From Limibacterium fermenti (GTDB taxonomy: Bacteria; Bacteroidota; Bacteroidia; Bacteroidales; Dysgonomonadaceae): a stretch of 64,000 nucleotides of DNA. Position 1 is the stretch's first letter. The number at the start of each line of letters is the position of its first letter. Shown in pieces: positions 42,749 through 53,000 of this stretch. The notes below the pieces were generated by a model. The model made no database searches, was not told where the DNA came from, and was given only the letters and a program-made list of their open reading frames with translations. A program made the translations under genes and the position numbers. Where the stretch lies: assembly GCF_041902845.1 (NCBI RefSeq), contig NZ_CP159486.1, positions 1 through 64,000 of the forward strand. The letters are read 5' to 3'.

Positions 42749-43921
42749 ATGATGATAGAGGAGCGAGAAATCGAATTTGAGTCACGTATAAAACGTGTGC
42801 AGCAAATAATTAACGACAAACAAGCGGATGCTTGTATCGTGGTAACGGGAGTCAATCATTATTACCTGACGGGGCGTATCGTAGACGGATATCTGTATAT
42901 TCCGGGCGAAGGCAAGCCGCTGTTGTTTGTGAAGCGGCCGTTGGGCATTGAAGGCGATGGGGTCGCCTACATCCGCAAACCGGAACAAATACCCGATTTG
43001 TTAAGGCGAGATAACCGCTTTTTACCCAAAAGGTTGCTTCTCGAAAGCGAGGTGGTGTCTTTTGCTACGGCTTTGCGCTTGCAAGCGGCATTGGGAATGC
43101 CTGAAATAGGGAATGTATCGTCCGACTTGCGGCGTATCCGCAGTGTGAAGTCGGCCGAGGAACTCGATGAGATGCGGGCGTGCGCACGGATCCATGCGTC
43201 GGTGTACCGCCAAATTCCATCGATCTACCAAAAAGGAATGACCGATATCGATTTTCAAATCGAATTGGAACATGCGATGCGTCGGGCCGGTTCGCTCGGC
43301 ATTTTCCGATCGTATGGCGAAAATATGGATATTTTTATGGGAAGCATTCTTGCCGGTGATAATGCCGCCGCAGGTTCGCCTTACGATTTTGCGCTGGGCG
43401 GACGGGGGGCAAGTGCGTCGCTACCTCTCGGGGCGAGCGGTGTGGCGTTGACGCCCGGGCTTACCCTGATGGTGGATATGGCAGGTAATTACCGCCCGGT
43501 GATGAGCGATATGACGCGGACGTTTGTTATCGAACGGGTCGCCGACGAAGCCTACCGCGCACATCAGGTGTCCATCGATATCCACACGGCCATCATGGGA
43601 ATGGCCAAAGCGGGCGTTCCCTGCGCAGAACTTTATCTGCTGGCGGAACAAATGGTGAAAGAAAACGGACTGGAAGCTTATTTTATGGGAACCAAGCAAC
43701 AGGCTAAGTTCATCGGGCATGGAGTGGGGTTGGAAATCAATGAGCCGCCGGTACTTACCGCCCGTTCGAAAGAGGTGTTACAACCCGGTATGGCTATTGC
43801 CGTGGAGCCTAAGTTCGTCTTGCCGGGTATCGGGGCCGTAGGAGTCGAAAACACCTACATTGTGCATGAGAAGGAGTTGGAAAAGATTACCCTTTGCGAA
43901 GAATCGTTGGTCGTTTTATAA
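42749..43921 (+). CDS. M24 family Xaa-Pro peptidase
   Basis: The 390-residue metallopeptidase has a creatinase-like N-terminal domain (residues 1-130) and a pita-bread catalytic domain with all five metal ligands: D243, D254, H324 (GHGVGLEINEPP), E353 and E367. It should cleave the residue before proline in peptides (aminopeptidase P or prolidase). There is no signal peptide. The start could also be the second ATG (42752). A TATATTTG box lies 19 bp upstream. Confidence 0.92.
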   Translation: MMIEEREIEFESRIKRVQQIINDKQADACIVVTGVNHYYLTGRIVDGYLYIPGEGKPLLFVKRPLGIEGDGVAYIRKPEQIPDLLRRDNRFLPKRLLLESEVVSFATALRLQAALGMPEIGNVSSDLRRIRSVKSAEELDEMRACARIHASVYRQIPSIYQKGMTDIDFQIELEHAMRRAGSLGIFRSYGENMDIFMGSILAGDNAAAGSPYDFALGGRGASASLPLGASGVALTPGLTLMVDMAGNYRPVMSDMTRTFVIERVADEAYRAHQVSIDIHTAIMGMAKAGVPCAELYLLAEQMVKENGLEAYFMGTKQQAKFIGHGVGLEINEPPVLTARSKEVLQPGMAIAVEPKFVLPGIGAVGVENTYIVHEKELEKITLCEESLVVL

Positions 43922-43991
43922 AACACGGTGCGGGATACGTATCTTTCGTCTCTTGTCTTTCCTCTTTGTTCTTGATTTCAAAATAAAATCG

Positions 43992-43999
43992 TACTTTTG
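43992..43999 (+). promoter_or_regulatory. -7 box of the envelope glycosyltransferase cassette
   Basis: TACTTTTG, a TAnnTTTG match, 29 bp before the GT39 ATG; the -33 box is unclear. Confidence 0.55.
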
Positions 44000-44028
44000 T
44001 ACCGCAAATTCAGGGACACACAAAAAAT

Positions 44029-45669
44029 ATGAAGAGGAATTCGGTCGTTTTTTCGGTTTGGATCGTCGTGATAGGAGCCTTACTCTTCACGACGGGTCTT
44101 GGCCGTGTACATTTGTTCGATTGGGACGAAATTAACTTTGCCGAGTCGGCTCGTGAGATGCTGGTGAGCGGAGATTATTTGGACGTGCAGATCAACTTCG
44201 AAACATTTTGGGAGAAACCGCCGCTCTTTATCTGGATGCAGGCGTTTTCCATGAAACTGTTCGGCGTGAATGAATTCGCCGCCCGTTTTCCGAATGCCTT
44301 GGCGGGCATCATCACCCTGCTGGTGCTGTTCTTTATCGGTAAACGGTTGCGTGACGAGTCGTTCGGCCTGCTTTGGAGCTTATTGTATGCCTGTTCGTTT
44401 CTGCCGTTCTTCTATTTTAAATCGGGCATTATCGACCCGTGGTTCAACTTGTTTATCTTCTTGGGAATTTATTTCATGATCCGCTACACTTTGCCGGAAC
44501 ATAATGACCGGCAAGGTCTTCACGCGGTACTGTCGGCGTTTTTTCTGGGACTGGCCACACTGACGAAAGGGCCGGTAGGATTTTTGATTTTCGCCTTGTG
44601 CTTCTTTGTGTTCCTCGTGCTGCGCCGCTTCCGGATCGACTTCCGCTGGAAGCATGTGCTGGCGTTTATCGGCGTCTTCGCCATTGTGGGCGGGCTATGG
44701 TTTATCTTGCAGATAGCGAACGGTCACCTTTCCATCATCCAAGACTTTATTGTGTATCAAATACGCTTGTTCCGCACCGAAGATGCGGGGCATGGCGGCT
44801 TCCCCTTCTATCATTTTATTATCCTCTTTTTTGGCGTATTCCCGGCATCGATCTTTGCCGTGGCGACTTTCCGAAAAGGCGTTCTGCGCATCGAAGAGAA
44901 TACCGGTATGGCGCACTTTTTCCGTTGGATGATGATTACGTTGTGGGTGGTACTCATTCTCTTCAGTATCGTGCAGACGAAAATTGTGCATTATTCGTCG
45001 ATGTGCTACTTTCCCATTACGTTTTTGGCGGCGTGGTATATCGATAAATGGACGAATGGCGATGTGAAAATAGGAAAAGGAATTATTATCCCCTTGATGA
45101 TCGTAGGAATCGTTGTCGGATTGGCTGCTTTCGCCATTCCTTTTATCGACGCATGGAAAAGCTTGCTCATTCCGTATATCGGGGACGAATTTACGCGGGG
45201 CAACCTGCAGGCTATGTCGAGCTGGATAGGTTTTGAATGGCTCTTTGGTGTTGTGCTGATAGCCGCCGTCATTCTTTTTGCAGTATTCCTGAGGAACCGG
45301 CCGAAGGCGATCTTTACCTTATTGGCGGGATGCTTGGTTTTCATCTATGGCGGCGTGTTTTTTATCACCCCGCAAGTGGAGAAGTACAGCCAGCATGCTG
45401 CCATCGAATTTTATCAGAGGAAACGCGGCGAAGATTGTTATATTTTGCCGCTGCATAAGAGCTATGCGCATTATTTTTACAGCGACCGGCAACCCCAAAA
45501 CACCAATACCGACCGCGAATTCCTGCAACGCGGGGCAATCGACAAGCCGGCGTATTTCGTGCTGAGGAATCAGCAGCGTGAAGTGGACGGTTTTGTGTCG
45601 CAAACGGTCGATGCGATGAAGCTGTATGATAAAAACGGATTCGCCTTTTACGCCCGTTATCCCAAATAG
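44029..45669 (+). CDS. GT39/ArnT-like glycosyltransferase
   Basis: The 546-residue membrane protein has about 11-13 helices and the ArnT/PMT N-terminal motif FDWDEINFAESAREML (first extracytoplasmic loop, with the catalytic DE pair) and EKPPLFIWMQA. It probably transfers a sugar from a polyprenyl-phosphate donor to a lipid or protein on the periplasmic face. The PAP2 phosphatase and GT2 that follow (11- and 6-bp gaps) suggest a lipid A or glycolipid modification cassette, with the GT2 making the lipid-linked donor. Confidence 0.88.
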   Translation: MKRNSVVFSVWIVVIGALLFTTGLGRVHLFDWDEINFAESAREMLVSGDYLDVQINFETFWEKPPLFIWMQAFSMKLFGVNEFAARFPNALAGIITLLVLFFIGKRLRDESFGLLWSLLYACSFLPFFYFKSGIIDPWFNLFIFLGIYFMIRYTLPEHNDRQGLHAVLSAFFLGLATLTKGPVGFLIFALCFFVFLVLRRFRIDFRWKHVLAFIGVFAIVGGLWFILQIANGHLSIIQDFIVYQIRLFRTEDAGHGGFPFYHFIILFFGVFPASIFAVATFRKGVLRIEENTGMAHFFRWMMITLWVVLILFSIVQTKIVHYSSMCYFPITFLAAWYIDKWTNGDVKIGKGIIIPLMIVGIVVGLAAFAIPFIDAWKSLLIPYIGDEFTRGNLQAMSSWIGFEWLFGVVLIAAVILFAVFLRNRPKAIFTLLAGCLVFIYGGVFFITPQVEKYSQHAAIEFYQRKRGEDCYILPLHKSYAHYFYSDRQPQNTNTDREFLQRGAIDKPAYFVLRNQQREVDGFVSQTVDAMKLYDKNGFAFYARYPK

Positions 45670-45680
45670 ATTTTTATTCG

Positions 45681-46352
45681 ATGAGACAAAACGACAAGAA
45701 CTTTCTTTATTTCGGTATTCCCTATGCTCTGTTCTTTTTCGGAGTGCTCGCTCTGACACTGGCTTACAGCAAATCGGAATTACACATGGCGCTCACCGCG
45801 AACTACTCGCCGGCCATGGATTTGTTTTTCCGCTATTTTACCGAGATGGGGGCCAGCATACCGTATGTGATGGTGGGTGTACTTCTTCTATATCGTTTCA
45901 GGGCTTCGTTGTACTTATTGGGATCTTTGTTGATCGGCGCATTGATTACGAACGGGTTGAAGCGGATATTTAGTATTCCGCGCCCCAAAACATACTTTTC
46001 GGGCAACTTCCCCGATGTGGTATTGCATCAGGTCGAGGGAGTAGGGGTGCATGCGTGGAACAGTTTCCCTTCGGGGCATACCACGGCGGCTTTTGCCATG
46101 ATGGCGTGCATCGCGTTAATGGCGAACAATAAATACGTGTCGATGCTATGCATTGTGTTGGCAGTGTTGGCGGGATATTCGCGCATCTATCTGTCGCAGC
46201 ATTTTGCCGAAGATGTGCTCGCCGGATCGTTTGTGGGCTTCACTTGCGCCCTGGCGCTTTATCCGATGTTCCGGAAAATGAATGTGCCCGGCGGTTGGGC
46301 GGATGAATCGTTGCGCAGTGTGGTGAGAAGAAACGAAAATCATCAAAACTAA
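45681..46352 (+). CDS. PAP2-family lipid phosphatase
   Basis: The 223-residue membrane protein has all three PAP2 motifs: KRIFSIPRP (K94...R101-P102), PSGH (130-133) and SRIYLSQHFAED (H174, D178). Such enzymes dephosphorylate lipid A (LpxE/LpxF), undecaprenyl pyrophosphate or phosphatidate. Sitting between an ArnT-like transferase and a GT2, lipid A or carrier-lipid dephosphorylation is favoured. The exact substrate is not decided by the sequence. Confidence 0.9.
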   Translation: MRQNDKNFLYFGIPYALFFFGVLALTLAYSKSELHMALTANYSPAMDLFFRYFTEMGASIPYVMVGVLLLYRFRASLYLLGSLLIGALITNGLKRIFSIPRPKTYFSGNFPDVVLHQVEGVGVHAWNSFPSGHTTAAFAMMACIALMANNKYVSMLCIVLAVLAGYSRIYLSQHFAEDVLAGSFVGFTCALALYPMFRKMNVPGGWADESLRSVVRRNENHQN

Positions 46353-46358
46353 CAGAAC

Positions 46359-47099
46359 ATGATAAACGGAAAGAAAATCGTGGTGGTCATGCCGGCTTAC
46401 AATGCCGAAAAGACATTAGAACAAACGTATAATGAGATTCCTTTCGATATTGTCGATGACGTGATCCTGACGGATGACTTCAGTAAGGACCAAACAGTGC
46501 AAAAAGCGCGCGAATTGGGTATCCGAGAAGTGATTATCCATCAAAAAAACAAGGGATACGGAGGGAATCAGAAATCGTGTTATAACCGAGCATTGGAACT
46601 GGGCGCCGATATCGTTGTGATGGTGCATCCCGACTACCAATACACGCCCCTGTTAATTCATTCCATGGCTTACATGCTGGCCAACAACGTTTATCCGGTG
46701 GCGTTGGCTTCGCGCATCTTGGGCAAGGGCGCGTTACGTGGGGGGATGCCTCTCATTAAATATATTTCGAACCGGTTTCTGACTTTTTTCGAGAATCTGC
46801 TGCTCAACCAAAAACTGTCGGAATATCACACGGGCTTCCGTGCTTTTTCGGCCGACGTGCTGCGGCGGATTAACTACAATGTTAACTCGGACGATTTTAT
46901 CTTCGACAACGAGATGCTGGCGCAAATATTCTACTCGGGCTATGAAATCGGTGAGATGACCTGTCCGACGAAGTATTTTAAGGAAGCCTCGTCTATCAAC
47001 TTGCGACGCAGTACCAAGTATGGCTTCGGTGTGCTGGGCGTGGCCGTCAAGTACCGCTTGTGCAAGTGGGGATTGATGAAGTCGCGGTTGTTTTCGTAG
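46359..47099 (+). CDS. GT2 family glycosyltransferase (polyprenyl-phosphate sugar synthase-like)
   Basis: The 246-residue protein has a GT-A fold: KIVVVMPAYNAEKTL (nucleotide-sugar binding), ILTDDFSKDQT, MVHPDYQYTP (DxD-like) and YHTGFRAFS (acceptor region). It lacks long membrane helices, so it is likely a cytosolic face enzyme that makes a polyprenyl-phosphate sugar for the GT39 partner. It is the last gene of the three-gene cassette; AT-rich accessory DNA follows. Confidence 0.88.
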   Translation: MINGKKIVVVMPAYNAEKTLEQTYNEIPFDIVDDVILTDDFSKDQTVQKARELGIREVIIHQKNKGYGGNQKSCYNRALELGADIVVMVHPDYQYTPLLIHSMAYMLANNVYPVALASRILGKGALRGGMPLIKYISNRFLTFFENLLLNQKLSEYHTGFRAFSADVLRRINYNVNSDDFIFDNEMLAQIFYSGYEIGEMTCPTKYFKEASSINLRRSTKYGFGVLGVAVKYRLCKWGLMKSRLFS

Positions 47100-47181
47100 G
47101 ATTTTTGTAAGTCGGCCGTCGTTTCGAAGAAATCCGAAGGAACGTTTATCCGGTATTTAGCCGATTAATAAGCCATTCATT

Positions 47182-47520
47182 TTAGGGCTTAAAACCGATA
47201 GGAGAAGGTTTCGAAGTACCCGCAACCGTTTCAGACATATCTGCAATTATTTTGAAAGGGCCATCTGCTTTTTTTGATGCGTTTACAAACTTTTTTGAGA
47301 TGCCGTTCAACATTTTTACAGGATCTGGAGGCATTTCGGAAAATTTAATTGCTTTTTTATTATAGTCGATTAACAAGAAAAGTGATATGGAAGACGCAGA
47401 TGTATATGGACTGCTATATTTCATCCTATACGCAGTTGCTCCGCAAGACTGGAAATGGAAATCCGGCCCTTCAAGCCTTTCAATAAATACAAAATACCCG
47501 ATTAAAAAATAAGCCTGCAC
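47182..47520 (-). CDS. Doubtful small ORF, no recognised family
   Basis: A 112-codon minus-strand ORF in the AT-rich gap between the GT2 gene and the ECF sigma factor gene. Its predicted protein has no signal, domain or repeat I recognise. The opposite strand also has an open frame over part of it (about 47160-47357) without a start codon. Either is possible, and neither has a clear ribosome-binding site or promoter, so this is a weak call. Confidence 0.25.
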   Translation of the reverse strand: MQAYFLIGYFVFIERLEGPDFHFQSCGATAYRMKYSSPYTSASSISLFLLIDYNKKAIKFSEMPPDPVKMLNGISKKFVNASKKADGPFKIIADMSETVAGTSKPSPIGFKP

Positions 47521-47897
47521 GACAATGATGAAAAATTGTGAATAATCCTAAATCGTATATACACTTTCAAGAGATAGTCTCCATAAAACAGAAAATAAGA
47601 TATGTTTTTAAAGAAAAGCATCAACTTGAAGTATTTTGGTGCCTTTTTCAATCAAAAATACCATAATCGAGGTATTTCTCTATTAAAATTAAATCTTAAC
47701 TTTGCGATCGTTTAATGTTTAAAAGATCATTATTACTATGTATAGAAGATAAAGAGACTATAATAATTTATCGGTACTACATCTTTACAGATAATAAAAT
47801 AGAAATATTACATCATAAAGCAACTTAAAACAATGCGTCCATTAAATTCTTTGTAGTTTAAAAGCATCGCTATAAGTAAGCTAATCATTATTTTCGA
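47521..47897. other. Intergenic region with inverted repeat and ECF sigma gene promoter
   Basis: AT-rich non-coding DNA. Near the right end are an inverted repeat AAATACC/GGTATTT (47656-47677, 8-bp spacer) and a promoter TTTC 47675-47678 / TAACTTTG 47697-47704, leaving a ~190-nt leader before the sigma factor gene. Confidence 0.6.
47656..47704 (+). promoter_or_regulatory. Promoter and candidate operator of the ECF sigma gene
   Basis: The -7 box TAACTTTG (47697-47704) and -33 TTTC (47675-47678, 18-bp spacer) overlap the 22-bp inverted repeat AAATACC-N8-GGTATTT, which would let a dimeric regulator block the -33 box. Confidence 0.5.
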
Positions 47898-48476
47898 ATG
47901 GCATTAGAGATTGATTTAGGAGGAGAAAGTATTTTTGCAAAGCGTATAGAAAGGCGTAACGAATCAATATACATTAAATTATTTGATGAGTATTACAAGT
48001 CTTTGACGGCAGTTGCTTTCAATTATGTGTTGGATAGAGATGTAGCCGATGATATAGTGCAGGAGACATTTATCCATTTATTTTATAATATTGAAAAAAT
48101 AAGTGACGTAAAGAATTTAAAAGGTTACCTTCGTGTTTCAGTTCGCAATAGGTGTATAAGTTATTTAAAACAATTGGATATTGAAGATACCCATAAAATT
48201 TTGTATCAAAGAGAAATGGAATTAATTGGAGATGACGATTCCGATACGGAAGAATTGAGTGTAGTCGTAAATCAATTACTGGAAGTGCTTCCAAGATCAT
48301 GCAAGCAAATTTGTAAGCTCAGATTTTTAGACGGATACAAAATAGAAGAAATATCAAAAAAATTGTCCTTATCTAAGAATACTATTAAAGTTCAAATTCA
48401 CAGAGGAATATCAAAAATTAAAAACGGTGTGCCTGACGGAGTTACTTTATACGATTGGGTTTCTAAAAAAGTATGA
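47898..48476 (+). CDS. FecI-type ECF RNA polymerase sigma factor
   Basis: The 192-residue sigma-70 family protein has region 2 (LFDEYYKSLTAVAFNYVLDR, then DIVQETFIHLFYNI) and region 4 with its helix-turn-helix (LDGYKIEEISKKLSLSKNTI). It pairs with the FecR-type anti-sigma 28 bp downstream, and together they should activate the susC promoter. Codon and base composition are noticeably more AT-rich than the genes before 47.1 kb. Confidence 0.93.
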   Translation: MALEIDLGGESIFAKRIERRNESIYIKLFDEYYKSLTAVAFNYVLDRDVADDIVQETFIHLFYNIEKISDVKNLKGYLRVSVRNRCISYLKQLDIEDTHKILYQREMELIGDDDSDTEELSVVVNQLLEVLPRSCKQICKLRFLDGYKIEEISKKLSLSKNTIKVQIHRGISKIKNGVPDGVTLYDWVSKKV

Positions 48477-48504
48477 GGCTATTCTTCTTTTAATCTAAAT
48501 AGGA

Positions 48505-49746
48505 ATGAAAATAGATATTAGTATCCTTCTCGAAAAAATAAATGAGAACCTTGATGAAAATGAAGAAGTCATGTTTCAGAATTGGTTGGCTGCTGATGAA
48601 AGGCATCGGGATTATTTTGAAAACTTAAAAAAGAACATGGCTCAATCTTCTCAGAAGGAAATAAAATTAAGGAAAAAGGACAAACAAAGGTATCGCAAAC
48701 AGTTCATTAACCGGCTTCGACTCGCTGGTAGAAAAGAGGAAAAATCTAAATCTTTAACTTTTAAAGTTCTTTTTAGAGTGACTGTAGCCGCTTCGTTAGT
48801 TTTACTTATTGTAAGCATTCCTTTTTTTATAGGAAAAGGAGAAAAAGAAGCCCCTCTATTTTCATCGGTTATTGAATCCTTAGAGAGTCCTATTGATCTT
48901 GAAAAAGAAAGTTCACTTCCTATTGAAAAGAAACATAAAGTTTCAAATAAGCGTGTACGATTAATTACGGCAAAAGGTGAACAACTGTCTCTAGAAGAAA
49001 TGGAATCGAGCAAATCGTTAGCACCCCAATCCTTTAAACTTAACAGAGATAAAAAAGGATTGACCTATTCGAAAAAGAATATATTAAATAAAGAATCGAC
49101 GTTAAATACATTGGTAGTCGAACGGGGAGCCGAATTTCATATTACCCTAAGTGATGGAACAAAAATACATCTTAATTCGGATTCGCGATTGAAGTATCCC
49201 ACCTCGTTTAATGAAAAAGAGCGGAGAGTTTACCTCGAAGGCGAAGCTTATTTTGAGGTTGCGAAAAATGTAAACAAACCTTTTATTGTGTGCTCCGGTT
49301 TAACCGAGGTCGAAGTTGTGGGAACCCAATTCAATGTGAATTCTCGTAATCCTGAATCTATTAAAACAACTCTTGTTTTAGGATCCGTTATTGTAAAATC
49401 TGAAAAAATAGAACCGGTACAATTAAAACCCGGATTTACGGCTGTTTTGAATCCAATTGAGGGGATATTAGATGTTGGGAATAAAGATATTCGATGCTAT
49501 ATAGGCTGGAAAACAGGAGATTATTTATTCGAAAGCACTCCCTTATCGGATATCTTGAATGAATTGGCAATTTGGTATGACTTAACGATTGATTACCAAA
49601 CAAATGAAGCTGATAACGAAATATTTACCGGTAGCCTTTCTCGAAATCTTCCGATTGCCAATCTGATCCAATTAATCGAACAAACAAATTATTTGAATAT
49701 AGAGTTAAAAAACAAGACTCTCATCGTCAAAAACAGAACTATTTAA
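48505..49746 (+). CDS. FecR family anti-sigma factor
   Basis: The 413-residue regulator has a cytoplasmic N-terminus (residues 1-88), one membrane helix (~90-109), a periplasmic FecR domain (ERGAEFHITLSDGTKIHLNSD region, ~210-300) and a DUF4974 C-terminal domain (DYLFESTPLSDILNELA, ~355-413). It should relay receptor occupancy, via the STN domain of the SusC protein, to the ECF sigma factor. Confidence 0.92.
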   Translation: MKIDISILLEKINENLDENEEVMFQNWLAADERHRDYFENLKKNMAQSSQKEIKLRKKDKQRYRKQFINRLRLAGRKEEKSKSLTFKVLFRVTVAASLVLLIVSIPFFIGKGEKEAPLFSSVIESLESPIDLEKESSLPIEKKHKVSNKRVRLITAKGEQLSLEEMESSKSLAPQSFKLNRDKKGLTYSKKNILNKESTLNTLVVERGAEFHITLSDGTKIHLNSDSRLKYPTSFNEKERRVYLEGEAYFEVAKNVNKPFIVCSGLTEVEVVGTQFNVNSRNPESIKTTLVLGSVIVKSEKIEPVQLKPGFTAVLNPIEGILDVGNKDIRCYIGWKTGDYLFESTPLSDILNELAIWYDLTIDYQTNEADNEIFTGSLSRNLPIANLIQLIEQTNYLNIELKNKTLIVKNRTI

Positions 49747-50094
49747 AATACTATTTCGTCTAGAGTATCCGTTAGTGGCTTCCGGTAAATAGCTACTCAT
49801 ACACAATTCTGTTGCCCTATAAGAGGCTCTCTCGAAAGTAGAGATAGGACTGATCTTATTTACAATTTATAAATTATCTCGTGCCGATTAGATATTTTTT
49901 CGGAAAATTTGTTGCTTAAAGAATAAATGTTTTCTCCTTTTGTAAACCTTTTCGAGGGGAAAATTCGTCCTAATAGTATATTAGGCAACTCTGACATCTA
50001 TTAAGAAAATGTAAGGTTATCAATTCTTGTAAACGTATCTATAGGATATTGAAATCGTATAACGAATAATTTATATTAAGCAACGACAACAAAG
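49747..50094. other. Leader/promoter region of the susC-susD operon
   Basis: A 348-bp AT-rich gap without a gene. There is no TAnnTTTG element in an obvious position, as expected if the partner ECF sigma reads a different promoter. TTGTAAACC (around 49938) and TTGTAAACG (around 50027) form a repeated word that could be part of such a promoter. No terminator is evident. Confidence 0.4.
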
Positions 50095-53000
50095 ATGAAA
50101 TTGTTAAACAATCGTTTTATGAAGAAAATTAGTGTATTTGTCTTTTTGTTTGTTTTTGGGTTATCCTCTTCGATTTTTGCCCAAAAGCAAACCGGGCCGG
50201 AAGAAAAAAGAGTGACACTTTCTCTTAAAAATCAGAGTGTCGTTGAGGTATTTAAGGCAATTCAGGTGTCAACCGGATTGAATTTTATTTATAACGACAA
50301 AGATTTTAGTGATGTGAAGGAATTAAATGTGGAAGCGAAGAATGAAAAAGTGAAAGATCTATTGAAAAGATTATTCTCCCAAAAACAGATCACTTTTGAA
50401 TTTACGGATAATACAGTAGTCGTACGTTCTGCAAATATCGTTTCAATAACAGGAATTGTGAGGGACAAAAACACTAAAGAAGTATTGCCGGGTGCTAACG
50501 TTTTGATTGTCGGAACGTCAAAAGGAACTCAAACAAATATTGACGGAACTTTTACCCTGTCTTTCGCCAGGATGAAGAATAATAAAATAGCCATTAGTTT
50601 TTTAGGATATGCGACCAAAGAGGTTGATGTTAACAAAGATGGATATTATGCAATTGAATTACTTGAAGATGCTCAGTCATTGTCGGACATTGTCATAACC
50701 GGAATTTTCAAAAAGTCTAGAGAAAGCTATACGGGCGCTATCAGCACCATTACAGCAGATGAAATTATTTCATATCGAGGACAGAATCTGCTTCAAACCC
50801 TGAAAAATATTGATCCGGCTTTCAATATAGCAGAGAACAATCTATTGGGAAGCAATCCTAACAGGCTACCCGATATTACCATACGCGGCAACTCATCGAT
50901 GTCGACAAGTGTAGAAGAATTCAATGCGGGGAACAAGAATAATCTGAATACTCCGCTGATTATCATGGATGGATTTGAAATTTCGCTGACAAAATTAATG
51001 GATTATAACGATGAAGAGATTGAATCGATCAACATACTGAAAGATGCAGCAGCTACGGCTATCTATGGTTCACGAGGCGCTAACGGCGTCGTGGTTATTG
51101 TATCGAAACAACCGCAGGCAGGAAAACTAAAAGTGTATGCACAAATAGGCTCTATCGCGGAAATCCCCGACCTATCTTCTTATAATTTGATGAATGCAAC
51201 TGAAAAGTTAAAACTTGAATGGGAAGCGGGACTGTATAACGCCGAAAATCCGGAAAGGGATATTCTTTTTAAAGAAGCTTATTATAAACGCTTAAAATCC
51301 ACTTTAGAAGGTGTCGATACCTATTGGCTAAATCATCCTTTACATACCGGTATCGGACAGAATTACAATCTGCGTTTCGAAGGAGGCGGTAAGGAGTTTC
51401 GCTGGTCTGCTTCCCTTGGTTACAAAGATATACAAGGAGCTATGATTGGCTCTGAGCGTAAAACATTTAATGGGGGCATTACCCTGTCATATACGTATGA
51501 GAATTTTATTTTCCGCAATTATACAAGCATTGGACGCAATAAAAGCAAGGAAAGCCCATACGGAAGTTTCAGCAGTTATGTGGAACAACAGCCCTATAAT
51601 ACACCTTATGATGCCGAAGGAAAGATAATCCGCTATTTTGATGATTGGGACGCTTGGAGCGGACAAATTCAGAATCCGTTATATGATGCTACATTGGTTA
51701 ATAAGGAAGAAAGCAGATATACCGAGATTATCAATAACTCGTCCGTCGAATGGAAAATACTCCCCGAGTTAACGCTTCGTGGACAATTTGGCATTCTTCA
51801 CAACGACAACACCTATGATAAATATCTCTCTCCGAAAAGTTCCGCCTTTATTAACTACGAAGGAGACCGGGTGTTACGCAGAGGGTCTTATGCATTTACA
51901 ACGGGTAAGGATAACACATTTGAGGGAAACCTGACATTGAGTTATTCTAAAATATTGAAGAAAAAGCATTCGTTATATACAGGTATAGACGGATCTGCCG
52001 CTCAAAGCGATGGATATTCTTATTATTTTAATGTAGAAGGATTTCCCAATGACAAACCGTTCATAGGTAATGCTCTTCATTACCCACAAAACGGAACCCC
52101 CTCAGCGGTAGAGAGTAAAATACGGCGTGTTGGGTTGGTCGGAAATCTTAATTATGTTTATGATAACCGTTATTATACCGATTTTTCATTGCGGACAGAT
52201 GGAAGTTCTCAGTTCGGAGCCAAAAACCGGTTTGCTACTTTCTGGAGTACCGGTGTCGGATGGAATATTCACCGTGAAACCTTTTTTAAAGAAAATGAAT
52301 TTATCAACAATCTACGGTTACGTTTATCGTACGGTCAGACAGGATCTCAAAAATTCCAACCTTGGCAAGCGCTTTCAACATTTGAATATTATACGGATAA
52401 AAAATATGGCATACGAAGCGGAGCATATTTGAAGGGATTAGGAAACGAGAACTTAAAATGGCAAATAACTTCACAATATAATACAGGATTGGAATTTGCC
52501 ATCTTGAATAATCGAATTAAAGGTAATTTTGATTATTATTCTAAGGAAACAAATAATTTACTCTCTTCCATGAGCTTACCATATTCTACCGGTTTTTCTT
52601 CTTATATGGAAAATATCGGAGTGGTAAGAAATACCGGCTATGAAATTTCGCTAAACGGATATTTGATCCGAGATGAGCAAAAAGACATTGTATTGATATT
52701 ATCAACGAAATTAGCATATAATAAAAATAAAATCATCCGGTTATCGGATGATATAAAGCGACAAACCGCCGAATATCTAAAACAAGACAAAGATATTGCT
52801 TATTTATTTTATGAAGGCCGTTCGCAGAACGCTCTCTACGCAGTACGGTCATTAGGAATTGATCCGAGTAGCGGGACAGAAATATTTTTGGATAAAGAGG
52901 GAAATTCCACCTATGAATGGAATCCTTCGGATAAAGTTTATTTAGGTGTAAACGAACCTCTTTATAATGGGAATGCCGGACTGATGTTTTCATGGAAAGA

